Shown in pieces: positions 54,377 through 64,000 of a stretch of DNA of 64,000 bases. The notes beneath the pieces are model-generated. The model saw only the letters and a list, made by a program, of their open reading frames with translations, had not been told where the DNA came from and did no database searches. The position numbers were made by a program, and so were the translations under genes. The DNA is from Erinaceus europaeus. Its lineage: Eukaryota > Chordata > Mammalia > Eulipotyphla > Erinaceidae. The stretch lies in assembly GCF_950295315.1 (NCBI RefSeq), contig NC_080164.1, positions 5,868,582 through 5,932,581 on the forward strand, given 5' to 3'. The first letter of the stretch is position 1, and every line of letters starts with the position of its first letter.

Positions 54377-56120
54377 ATATGACAGATAAATGATAGGTGG
54401 TAGATGATAAACAGATACCACACCATTGATTCCTTTAATGTTCTGAGGATAGGGCTCAAGCCCAAGTCACAGACTCATCAAAACAGCACACTATCCTATC
54501 CAGGTGAGTTATTTCACAGGCCTCATCACAGGTTTCAGAACCCTATCGCAATAATGGAGATCTCCTCAGATGTCAACCACGCGCACCTCTCTGACATATC
54601 CTCCCTGCCACAACCTTGTCCGTTAGTGACAGATACTACGCCACATCGTCCACCCCTTTTCACCACCATTCTGATAATTTATTTTCATATCTAAATACCC
54701 GTATTGAACTTTCTGGTTGCAAATTTCCATGTGAGCTTCTGGTCCCTTTGAAACAGGAATTAAGCTCACTCATACGTTTTCTCTCCAGTTCCTTGATGAG
54801 ACATATTTTCCCTTCCTTCAGGTCTGTTTTTAGCTAGCTTGTTAACTTTAATGTAAGCACACACTTCCAGTTCACTTACCGTCAGTCATAGTTGCTTCCT
54901 CCTTCTCTTCACTTCCTATGAAGGGATATTAGCAGGTCCATACCTCTCTTTCTTCCCCTCAGTAAAAATTTTCACCTGGATTCTAACACCTTTCAATCTG
55001 GTCCCACAATGAAGTCTCTAGTGCATTTTCTAACGTCTTATTTCCAAACATGAACATGCAAATGAATATCTTAATATTGCTTTCGGAACAAAATGTGAGG
55101 TACTGTCATGAGGCGTCTCTCTTTGGTTAATCTGTTTTCTTTTCCTCCCAGGATTTCCAGTTTCCACCTTGGATTACTCAACAGTCTCCAAGGAAACAGG
55201 ATTCACTTGAATGGAACAATCCAGAAGTATTCGATAAGTTTATTTAGAGCATTGCTGGGAAATTAGAAGGAAACCAAGAGAAGACAAGTATTTAGAAGTT
55301 AGCAAGAGTGAACAAACCCGCCCCCCCCCCAACCTGGATAGGAATATGGGAGGGAAAAGACACAAGAACTGGGAGAATGTCTGACTTAGGCAGAGTTCCC
55401 CAGTTCACTGTAAGAGAGTAGACGGGAAGGATCAGATAATTTTCATCGCCATCTTTGCTCATTGGCCAAACCCAACTAGAAGTCAAAGGGTGAAGCACCC
55501 ATAGATGTAGTCTGTATAGCTCAGCACTGCAAGGCACAGAATAACACAGAGAAATTTGGAAGGTAGATCTGAAAAGGGCAATCAGAAAAATCAAATGTTT
55601 ATTTTAAAAAATCTCTTCTTCATTTCCATAACATTCAGGTTGTTTGGTCACTACTAGCCACTGCCTTAGCCTGTCTGTATGGCTCATCTGAAAATAGCTA
55701 TAATAGCTTATTTCAGTATTTGATAAACAGAAATAGGCCTTAAATGCTAAAGCAAATTTAAGTTCTTTAAAATCAGAACTTGAGGCCAACACAACAGCTC
55801 TTCTGGGTGTGTGACTACCTTATCATTCTTGAGACCCAGGTTTAGAGAGCTGTTACACTTGGGAAAGCTTTGATGCTGCGGTATCTCTCCTCCCTTCTTC
55901 TGTCTGAAAAAGTTGATCCAGAATGATAAATTTCCAGAGACAAAAATACATAAATCAATTGCATACATAAGATAAGATCTTGCAGAGACAAGACTCTTTT
56001 GAAGAAGTACTTTTAATGACAAAGTTTAAGTGCTCCAGTACCCAGAAAACAAATATTTCAACAAACTTAGAAGAGAAATGACAAATATAAGAATGCAGTT
56101 GATGGGAAAAGCAAAAGTTT
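54375..56120. other. No recognised feature
   Basis: About 1.7 kb. A C-run at 55319-55330. The antisense ttattta near 55237 could be an LTR end, but no boundary was seen. Confidence 0.4.
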
Positions 56121-56124
56121 AGAT

Positions 56125-56325
56125 TTTTAAAAAATCTTTATTTATTTATTGGAGAGAGACAGGTAGAAATTGAGAGGGGACAGGGTGATAGAGAGGAACA
56201 GAGACAGAGAACACCTGCATCCCTGCCTCACCATTTGTGAAGCTTTCCCCCTGTAGATGGGGACCAGGGGATTGAACCTGGGTCCTTGCACATTGTAACA
56301 TGTGTGCTCAACCAGGTGTGCCACA
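56125..56325 (-). mobile_element. SINE-C
   Basis: tttatttattggagagagac, GA-rich body, ggggattgaacctgggtcc, head ending accaggtgtgccac. Confidence 0.9.
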
Positions 56326-56379
56326 AAAGTTTAGTAAAGAAGAGGGTCACCGATAGGAAACCAAGTATGAAGAAATATT

Positions 56380-56590
56380 GCCAGGGTCTGGGTGGTCGTG
56401 CACCTGGTTGACCTCATATGTTATGGTGCACAAGGACCCCCCACCTGTAGGGGGAAAGCTTCACAAGTGGTGAAGCAGTGCTGCAGGTCTCTCTCTCTCT
56501 CTCTTGGTCTATCTCTTTCTCTCCCTCATCCTCTATTCTCCCCTCCCCCTCAGTTCTGGCTGTCTCTATCCAATAAATAAATAAAAATGA
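56380..56590 (+). mobile_element. SINE-C lacking its B box
   Basis: ccagggtctgggtggtcgtgc head runs into acaaggaccccccacctgtag, so about 20 bases around the B box are deleted. Body and atccaataaataaataaa tail are intact. Confidence 0.9.
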
Positions 56591-56764
56591 ACTTTTCTTA
56601 AATGAAATATTGCCCACTTTCTGCTTTGGATTACCTATCTAAGTTTAGTTTCTCAGGACACAGTTTGAGGACATTGCATATGCTATAATGCAAGACTCAG
56701 TTTCATATTGGTACTTGGGGATCATATGCTGAGTAAAATTCCTAGATTTAGAAAATAATAAGAG

Positions 56765-57262
56765 AAATAATAGCATATACATGACACTCAGTCTGTGCGC
56801 AGTGATCTGAGCACATTCAGTGTATTTTTTTAAATTTCTTTAAAATTTTTTTTTAATTTATTTATAGCTGGATAGAAACAGAAAAATTGAGAGGGTAGGG
56901 GAAGAGAGAGGAAGAGACAGGAAGGCACCTGTAGCTTGCTTTACTATTTGTGAAGCTTTCCCCCTGCAGGTGGGGACCGGGGGCTTGAATCTGGGTTCTT
57001 GTGCTCTGTAGTGTGTGCTCACACAAAGGTGTGTCTCTGCCTGGCCCCACCCACACTGGCTGTATTAATGTGTGTCTTTGCTCATAAACAACTCTGTGAA
57101 GTAAAGAATGCTATTATCGTTATATAAATGAAGGAAGATATAGATTAGATGGCTAGACCAAGGTTACACAGCATGCCTTTGGTGGGGCAGGGATCGTCTT
57201 CAGGAAGAATGACTCCAGTGTTCATACCTAAATCGCTCCATGCTACTACCTCAGAATAAGCC
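56765..57262 (-). mobile_element. MIR relic split by a SINE-C
   Basis: Left part 56765-56827 (gtctgtgcgcagtgatctgag). Right part 57051-57262 (aacaactctgtgaagtaaag, ggctagaccaaggttacacag, gaatgactccagtgttc) in antisense MIR order. Confidence 0.8.
56828..57050 (-). mobile_element. SINE-C inserted in MIR
   Basis: tttatttatagctggataga, GA-rich body, ctgcaggtggggaccggggg, gcttgaatctgggttc, head ending gtctctgcctggccccac. Confidence 0.9.
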
Positions 57263-57481
57263 TGAAAGCCACTACCTATGACACACATAGTCCGAAGCAG
57301 GTGACCTCCAACTTTTTCCTCTTCTATATTAGTCTCTTCCTTTCTAAGTCACACCTACTACTTCAATATCTGAAAAGATACCAAGACAAAAACAACATAC
57401 ATGATGGTTATCAATGGAACAAAGCTGAAACCCATAACATGCTACAATGCAGTGATGTTTCACTTAAAAAATATACATGGT

Positions 57482-57800
57482 GGGAATTGGGCGGTAGTGC
57501 AGTGGGTTAAGTGCAGATGGCGCAAAGTGCAAGGGCTGGAGTAAGGATCCTGGTTAGAGCCCCCCCGGCTCCTCACCTGCAGGGGAGTTGCTTCACAGGT
57601 GGGCAACTCTCTCCCCCTCTCTGTCTTCAGCTCCTCTCTCCATTTATCTCTGTCCTGTCCAGCAACAATGGCATTAATAACAAAAATAATAATAACAAGA
57701 GCAACAAGGGCAACAAAAATGGGGAAAAATAGCCTCCTGGAGCAGTGGATTCGAAGTGCTGGTTCTGAGTCCTAGCAATAACCCTGGAGGCAAAAAAAAG
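57482..57800 (+). mobile_element. SINE-A, long variant
   Basis: gggaattgggcggtagtgc head, B box worn to ggttagagcccc, a deletion in the gaagcaggtctgcagg part, 3' extension (ggagcagtggattcgaagtg) and A-rich tail. Confidence 0.92.
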
Positions 57801-58034
57801 AATTATATATATACATGAGCCCTGTGTCAGAGCAACACGGTAAATAGTCAATTTTATTTATATATTTTTCTTCAAGTTTGGGAACTACTCTGTGCCCCCA
57901 TTCAGCTTTATAGCTCTATTCTCAATTCTGACTGCATCTTCCCAGACAATATTTTTAGACCTCCTCCATGTTAGCTATCAGACTCCAGCAAAAAATCACC
58001 AAAGTCACAGTCCTCTAGGAACATACTTAAAAGA

Positions 58035-58367
58035 TGCTGTGCAGATGTCCCCTCAGGCTAGTGCCAGTTCCCGCAAGAGTTAATACAATATTCTCGAGGT
58101 GCCTTTCCCAACCAATCCTGTCCCTGCTCATCACTCCCAGTTTTTGCCCTATAAACCCTTTCTTCTTCCGCCCCTCTCTCTCTTTCCCGGTTTTCACCTC
58201 AGTGGTTAGACGCAGAAAAGGGTGCTGCATGAGGCAGCCATTTTGGCTAGCTCCACGTGGCCCGAACCGCTCTCACCCAACTCTGAGATGCCCATGCAAA
58301 TAAAGAATTGTGTTCCCTCTCCACTCTAGATCTTCTCTCTCTCTCTCCTCCGAGGCGCAGCATGACA
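58035..58367 (+). mobile_element. Solo LTR J, exact 6-bp TSD
   Basis: 333-bp LTR, tgctgtgcagatg to gcgcagcatgaca. TSD AAAAGA at 58029-58034 and 58368-58373. TATAAA at 58150-58155, gcagccattttgg at 58234-58246, CACGTG at 58254-58259 and AATAAA at 58299-58304. Confidence 0.94.
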
Positions 58368-58414
58368 AAAAGAGACTTCTTTTCACATGAAAATATTTTT
58401 TAAATTTTTTGTTG

Positions 58415-58697
58415 ACTTTTAAAAATATTTATTTATTTATTCTCTTTTGTTGTCCTTGTTGTTTTATTGTTGTAGTTATTATTGATGTCATTGTTGTTGG
58501 ATAGGACAGAGAGAAATGGAGAGAGGAGGTGGAAGTCAGAGGGGGAGAGAAAGACAGATACCTGCAGACCTGCTTCACCTCCTGTGAAGCAACTCTCCTG
58601 CAGGTGAGAGCTGGGGGATCCAACAAGTATCCTTCTGCCAGTCCTTGTGCTTTGCGCCACGTGCACTTAACCCGCTGTGCTACTGTCCAACTCCCCA
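58415..58697 (-). mobile_element. SINE-A
   Basis: atttatttattctcttttgttg, ttattgatgtcattgttg, GA-rich body, worn B-box region (ggggatccaacaagtatcc), head ending actgtccaactcccc. Confidence 0.92.
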
Positions 58698-58714
58698 CTG
58701 AGAATTCTTGTTCA

Positions 58715-58862
58715 GGTAGTCCAGGAGGTGGCACAGTAGATAAGGCACTGATTCTCAACCATGAGGTCCTGAATTCAATTCCTGGCAGCACATGTACCAG
58801 AGTGATGTCTGGTTCTTTCCTCCTATCTTTCTCATGAATAAATAAGTAAATTCTTAAAAAAG
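58715..58862 (+). mobile_element. SINE-D, good copy
   Basis: ccaggaggtggcacagtagat head (A box TGGCACAGTAG), gaattcaattcctggc B-box site, tgtaccagagtgatgtctgg, atgaataaataagtaaa tail. Confidence 0.9.
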
Positions 58863-58879
58863 AGGGAATTTTTGTTTAG

Positions 58880-59033
58880 AGCTATTTTATTATTATTATT
58901 TTTGTATTTTTGAAAAGAAAAAAACTAGCCAGAGTGCTGCTCAGCTTGGCTTGTGGTGATGCCAGGTGCTGAATCTGGGAACTCTGAACCTCAGACATGA
59001 AGGTCTGTTGTGTCAAACCACGGAACTGGTTCC
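58880..59033 (-). mobile_element. SINE-B
   Basis: ccagagtgctgctcagcttgg, gtgctgaatctgggaac, head worn (caaaccacggaactgg). Confidence 0.78.
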
Positions 59034-59035
59034 CA

Positions 59036-59710
59036 CCCTTTTCTGAGCATTTTTACCCACTTAGTATTTGGGGCATTTGTCACAGGTGAAGCATGGATTT
59101 TCCCTCCCAACTAGCTGGAAGTATTGCACCTAACTGAAATGGTCTATCCAGAATGATACAGCATACTTGATTTCTAGTTAGCTGTTGTACTGAAATTAGA
59201 CAAATTCTAGACCCAGTAAGTATGGGTCCTGGTTGTCAGAGGAGGTGAGGTACAGATAAAGAGCTGACTATGAGCTAGATTTTCAAAGACCTATGCTGAT
59301 GACTTGAGAACTGATTGTCTTTTTTTTTTTTTTCTGCCACGAGTTGATTGATCTTGCTGAAAACCTAACCAATGAACAACAAAGTTGAAATATTACCCTA
59401 GTAGTTGGAAGGTATTATTAAAATCTTTACCCCTGTAGTAATGAGTGTGCAATTTTCTTAATACCTGTAAGAACTGCTGCCCACATATTTTCCTATATAC
59501 ATTTTGGAAAGAAAAATTTAAATTTAATTTACATGCCTATATGAAACAATGATAAAAGCAATCACATAACAGAACTGTTCTGACCATGGCAGGGAGGAAA
59601 TGCTGAAGTACTATTAGACTCCCTCTCCAGTGCAAAGAGTAAGAAACCCAAGCATAACATATAAGCACCCTTTTTTTTCCCAGAAAAAAATGCAGTGAAA
59701 AAGATAAATT
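59036..59710. other. No recognised feature
   Basis: T-run at 59318-59334. No gene or repeat identified. Confidence 0.45.
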
Positions 59711-59717
59711 TGAAAAT

Positions 59718-59990
59718 GAATGGCAGTGGCACACCTGGTTAAGCACACATAGACTAAGCACAAGGACCTGGGTTTGAGCCCCCACCTCCCCATCTTCTCA
59801 CCTGCAGGGAGTTGGGATCTTCCTAAATGGTGAAGCAGGTCTGCAGGTGTCTCTCTGTCTTTTCTCCTTTCTATTCCCCCACCTCAACTTCTCTCTGTCC
59901 TAACCCTGGAAACAAAACAAACAAACCCCAAACCAAAAACAAACAAACAAACAAAAAAGCCCAACCTAAACAAAACAAACAAACAAAAAA
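59718..59990 (+). mobile_element. SINE-C with an (AAAC)n-rich tail
   Basis: aatggcagtggcacacctgg head, gggtttgagcccccac B-box region, CT body, then about 80 bp of AAAC-type units (59908-59990). Confidence 0.85.
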
Positions 59991-60044
59991 ATGGAACGCA
60001 AAGCAAAAGTGGAGACCAATAACCAAACCTGGGTTAATAATGAG

Positions 60045-60295
60045 GTATTATTTTTTAATTTTTTTATTTATAAAAAGGAAACATTGACAAAGCCACAGGA
60101 TAAGAGGGGTACAACTTTGCACAATTCCCACCACCAGAACTCCATATCCCATCCCCTCTCCTGATAGCTTTCCTATTCTTTATCCCTCTGTGAATATGGA
60201 CCCAGGATCATTGCGGGATGCAGAAGGTTGAAGGTCTGGCTTCTGTAATTGCTTCCCTACTGAATATGGATGTTGACAGGTCGATCCATACAGTA
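60045..60295 (-). mobile_element. L1-H 3' UTR, 5'-truncated
   Basis: tttatttataaaaaggaaac, ccacaggataagaggggta, and so on to gacaggtcgatccatac. Confidence 0.9.
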
Positions 60296-60337
60296 ATAAG
60301 GGATTCTTATGTAAGAAAGAAAAGAATGATTTTTATG

Positions 60338-60470
60338 ATTTGGGGAGGTGGCACAATGGGTAATCTTGGGCTGTCAAGCACAAGGCCCTGGATTTGATTC
60401 CAGGTTTTGTATTTGCCTGAGTAATGTTATGACTTTCTCCACCAATTACTACATAAATCTAAAATGACAC
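60338..60470 (+). mobile_element. SINE-D
   Basis: ttggggaggtggcacaatgg head, ggatttgattccaggttttg B-box region, tgagtaatgttatgactttc end. Confidence 0.78.
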
Positions 60471-60479
60471 TGACAAAGA

Positions 60480-61180
60480 AATGCATATTGAAAGGCAATA
60501 CTCAACTGTATTAAATACTATTTTATCTATTCATTATTATTATTATTTTTTTCCTTTATGTGAAAGAGACCAGAGTACCACTTTAAAAACACCAGAGAGA
60601 GGCATACAAAGTATTGCATTGCAGCTGCGAAGTCATCAAGAGAACCTCAAGAAATTTACCCTAGGATCTGAAAATTCCAATTGTTAAGCAGTAAGAGGAT
60701 GCAAAAACAATGTCATGCAGACAATAAGCATAAGAAACATGTAGACTTCAAAAAAGAGTATTGAAAGAGGGTGATGTTTTGCAAGAATACAAGTAGCAAT
60801 TCACTGGGAAGACAGAGAAATAATAAATATGTATGATTCTAAAAACAGATTTAAAATTACCAAATGCCAAAATTATATAATTAAAATGAGAAATTGACAA
60901 ATTCACAAGTAAGAGTTTTGCATTTCAACGTTCCTCTTGATGCCGTAATTGACAGAAACAGAAAATCAGTAGGTACAGACAATTTCTGTAGCAACAGTCA
61001 CAAGTACATTTAACTAATTGAATTTTTCTTTCTCACGTCTCCTGAAGAATAACTCAAGTAGACAAAACTGCATCCAGCCTGATGCAGGAGTTTTGAAATT
61101 GTACACACACTGAAGCATTTTCATAGTCACAACAGAGAAAGCTTCTAAGCCCACTGAAATCCTTTCTCTGCCTTTCCTTC
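60480..61180. other. No recognised feature
   Basis: A short (ATT)n at 60534-60547. Otherwise AT-rich sequence without recognisable features. Confidence 0.5.
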
Positions 61181-61184
61181 GTCC

Positions 61185-61635
61185 CCAACTCTTCATCTGC
61201 ATGACTCTAGCCTTTGGGTTCATAATTAGTCAACAGTTTGTTCTGCTTTATGTGTTAACTCTCTTTTCATCCACCAGGTTCCATATGCTATCATGATGTC
61301 AACTGGACTTCCCTGGGCAGATGATCAATGTGTCCTGGAGCTCTGATTCCCCAGAATCCCACCCCACTAGGGAAACATAGGGACAGGCTGGGAGTATGGA
61401 TCAACCTGTCAATGCCAATGTTTGGTGGGGAAGCAATTACAGAAGCCAGACCTTCCACTTTCTGCATGCCACAATGACCTTGGGTCCATACTCCCAGAGG
61501 GATAGAAAATAGGGAAGCTATCAGGGGAGGGTATGGGATACAGAGTCCTGGTGGTGGGAACTGTGTGGAGTTGCACCCCTCTAATCCTATGGTTTTGTCA
61601 GTGTTTCTTTTTTATAAATAAATAAAAAGAAAATG
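61185..61635 (+). mobile_element. L1-H 3' UTR, 5'-truncated
   Basis: cccaactcttcatctgcatg, caccaggttccatatgctatc, caattacagaagccagacc, ggaagctatcaggggagg, ending tataaataaataaaaag. Confidence 0.92.
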
Positions 61636-61639
61636 AACA

Positions 61640-61770
61640 GAAGGGAAGTGGGTCAGTGACTAAATCATTGGACTTTAAAAAGAATGAGGTACTGAATTTG
61701 ATTCCTGGCATTGGTTGTACCAGAGTGATGTTCTCTGTCTTATGATCATATATATCTTTATATGTAGAAA
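61640..61770 (+). mobile_element. SINE-D
   Basis: gaagtgggtcagtgactaaa head, gaatttgattcctggcattgg B-box region, tgtaccagagtgatgttctc. Confidence 0.75.
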
Positions 61771-62135
61771 CATGCACACACATACGTTATATTTAAAAAT
61801 GGTCAAAAGAATTGACAGTATACTTGAAAAAGGAAGATTTATAAATGGTTAAATGAATCCATAATAGATGATCTGTAACATCAGTTGATAAAAATCTTTC
61901 ATCCTTGGGCCAGATGGTCAATATTACATATTTGTCAGACCCCAAAGTTTCTGTTTTTTTTAAAAATATTTGCATTTATGTATTTTTGTATAGAGGCAGA
62001 GAATGCTCTTATAAAGTCCAGCACAAAGTAGCACCTCTTGCTCTTTTCCTATTTCACTTTGCCATCCACAAGTAGTGCTGAGCAAACTATAACTACTTAT
62101 TTGAAACTAGAGTACTCTCTTATGCTGTACTCAAA
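61771..62135. other. No recognised feature
   Basis: A possible worn SINE tail at 61955-61995 (aaaaatatttgcatttatg). Nothing else. Confidence 0.45.
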
Positions 62136-62139
62136 AATT

Positions 62140-62385
62140 AATTTAAAGAAAAATGCATAGGATATGTTCTTTGGCATTGACTTTAAAGGTGTTTTTATGA
62201 TTTCAAGGCAAATGACAAGGAAACAAAAGCAAAAACAAATGGACTACATCGAATTAAAAAGATCCTGTGTCAGGAAACAAATTATAATCAAGATGAAATG
62301 CCAACCTCCTGAGTGGAAGAACATACTCAGTATCCACAAATCAATCCATATAACCCAGCATACCAATAAAAAGAAGATTTAAAAA
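62140..62385 (+). mobile_element. L1 ORF2 C-terminal fragment
   Basis: aatggactacatcgaatta, aaagatcctgtgtcagg and agatgaaatgccaacctcc match the ORF2 region just upstream of its last 150 codons. It is not the same part of ORF2 as 63405-64000, so it is a separate copy or a rearranged one. Confidence 0.8.
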
Positions 62386-62389
62386 AATA

Positions 62390-63400
62390 TTTATTTATTT
62401 ATTCCCCTTTGTTGTCCTTGCTGTTTTATTGTTGTAGTTATTATTGTTGTCGTTGTATAGGACAGAGAGAAATGGAGAGAGGAGGGGAAGACAGAGGGGG
62501 GAGAGAAAGATAGACACCTGCTGACCTGCTTCACTGCTTGTGAAGTGATTTCCCCGAGGTGGGTGTTGGGCTAGCGTCATGAGAGAGAGATGACCCAGGG
62601 ACTAAGCTCGTGGCAAAGCAATACAAATCTTTATTCATCAGAACGCCCCAGAGTCAGGTGCTAGCACACCAGGTTAAGCCATGTGGTGCCAACTGCAATG
62701 GCCAGCGGCAGCCTCTCCATCTGCACGCCCGCCCTCCTCCAGGTCAGTACATGGAAGAGCCAAGACAGCAACAGAAGTGGCTTGACAATACCATACATGG
62801 TTAGGAGAGGGGTAGAGAAAAATGGAAGAGGCAGGAAAGGTAGGAACTTTCTTAGCAACTGTTGTGAAGGTTTTAACTGGTAGGATTAATAAAAATACCC
62901 TGGGGGGAATTAGGAAGGAGACCTTTAGTCATTTGTAAGACAAAGCAGAAGATTTCTATGTAGATAATGAAAGAATGGGCCATAGTAGCAGGGAATGCAG
63001 GGTGCTTTGTAAGCCCTGCCAAGCTCAACCACATCTACAGAATTTCCCAACATCTCTGCCTTTCTTTTTATCTAATGGCCATGGTATCAGGAAATGTAGG
63101 GTGGAGCAGGCTTCAGGAATGTTAGCTCTGGCGGGAAAATGCAGGATGTTTTTGTGGGGGAGGGAAGACTTACATGGCCGCCAACCTTTTGAGGTTTATG
63201 TGTCCCCCTTTTTTGCCCAACCCCTCTGTAGAGAGACTTACCAGGTGAACTCACCTATCAGGTTAAGTTCTGCCAGGCTCCACCACCTCCCCACAACCTC
63301 TCTATAGGTGGGGAGCCAGGGACTCAAACCAGCATCCTTACGCCGGTCCCTGTGCTTTACGCCACCTGTGCTTAGCCTGCTGCTCTATTGCCTGACTCCC
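62390..63400 (-). mobile_element. SINE-A split by LTR K
   Basis: The left part 62390-62563 runs from the tail to ttccccgaggtggg. The right part 63307-63400 resumes at ggtggggagccaggg, then ttacgccggtccctgtgc and a head ending attgcctgactccc. The SINE is therefore older than the LTR. Confidence 0.94.
62564..63306 (-). mobile_element. Solo LTR K, exact 6-bp TSD, SINE-like segment
   Basis: 743-bp LTR homologous to LTR H. TSD GGTGGG at 62558-62563 and 63307-63312. Antisense poly(A) signal at 62630-62635, SINE-A-head-like stretch at 62651-62720. The first bases of the LTR (right end) read tctctata instead of the tcccTACA of LTR H. Confidence 0.94.
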
Positions 63401-63404
63401 AAAT

Positions 63405-64000
63405 CACAGGATTTTTATCAAGTGATGTAGAAAAAGCATTCAACAAGGGCTTACAGTTATTTATGATAAAAGGCCTCAAGAAAATGTGAGTGGAAGGAAA
63501 ATTTCTTAACATAGTAAAGGCTATATGTGACAAACCATGGCTAACAACATAGTTAATGGGGAAAATTGAAAGCTTTCCCCCTAAAATCAGGGACTAGACA
63601 AGGATTCCCACTGTCACCACTTTTATTCAACATAGTCCTAGAAATCCTTGCCATCACAATCAGATAAGAAATAGATATTAAAGGAATACATATCAGAAAA
63701 GATGAAGTTAAACTATTATTATTTGCAGATGATGTGTTGATATACCTAGAGGATCCCAGAAACTCTGCAAAGAAACTTCTGGGAATCATTAATAAATTCA
63801 GTCAAATAGCAGGTTACAAAATCAATACCCTCAAATTGGTGGACATTTCTCTATTCAAAAGATGAGCCAGAGGAAATGAAAATGAAGGAAGCAATCCCAT
63901 TTACAATTGCATCCCAAAAGATAAAATACCTAGGGATAAGTCTAACAAAGGATGTAAAGGACCTTTTCAAGGAAATCTATGACATTGTTAAAAGAAATAG
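63405..64000 (+). mobile_element. L1 ORF2 reverse transcriptase fragment, runs off the window
   Basis: Sense L1 palm region. gtagaaaaagcattcaacaa is the catalytic-domain entry, followed by a Gln-Gly-Phe-Pro-Leu-Ser-Pro segment near 63600 and the Phe-Ala-Asp-Asp catalytic motif at 63722-63733. In-frame stops (for example ending the frame near 63865) and shifts make it defective. Only the 5' two-thirds of the RT domain are inside the window. Confidence 0.92.

Overview
This is a mammalian intergenic or intronic window with no gene I can support. I see retrotransposons of several ages, microsatellites, MIR relics shared by mammals and MaLR-type LTRs. No bacterial, CRISPR or rRNA features and no complete protein gene are visible. 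The most abundant repeat has a tRNA-like head (A box TAGCGCAGCGG-type, B box GGTTCGAGCC-type), a CT-rich body and an ACAA/AATAAAT-rich tail. From memory this matches hedgehog (Erinaceidae) genomic sequence; the organism call is an inference.

Family names used here. SINE-A: the tRNA-like SINE above, about 280-340 bp; a long variant carries about 70 extra bp before the tail. SINE-B: short, head TAGCATAATGG, B box GGTTCAATCCC. SINE-C: head like GTGGTGCACCTGGTTAAG, B box GGTTCAAGCC, AATAAATAAA tail. SINE-D: diverged, head like GGCACAGTAGATAAGGC, ending AATAAATAAA. L1-H: an L1 lineage with a long, distinctive 3' UTR, mostly present as 5'-truncated tails. LTR elements: a set of class II-like (ERVK-like) LTRs of about 330-740 bp that end ..GACA or ..AACA.

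Layout. 0-9 kb: SINEs, several nested, plus one unexplained open block near 3 kb. 9.0-11.15 kb: an L1 insertion with exact target-site duplications (TSDs), which shows that the recurring 'tail' repeat is an L1 3' UTR. 13.5-15 kb: a pile-up of three LTRs and a SINE. 17.5-24.7 kb: more solo LTRs. 26.5-37 kb: L1 ends, a MaLR LTR and LTR H. 40.25-42.95 kb: the only two-LTR retroelement, with matching TSDs, a tRNA-Lys-type primer binding site and a polypurine tract but no recognisable gag, pol or env; it sits inside an L1-H 3' UTR. 43.5-47 kb: a long antisense L1 carrying three later insertions. 48.9-49.1 kb: a roughly 200-bp TTC tract abutting an L1 A-tail. 50-57 kb: the repeat-poorest part. 58-64 kb: another solo LTR, an LTR inserted into a SINE, and an L1 ORF2 fragment running off the end.

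The best signals are six LTR insertions with exact 6-bp TSDs, the non-autonomous ERVK-like element, two LTRs carrying a segment resembling the SINE-A head beside their poly(A) signal, and an L1 3' UTR that appears modular. Pairwise similarities were judged by eye. Repeat ends without a TSD are approximate to about 10-20 bases.
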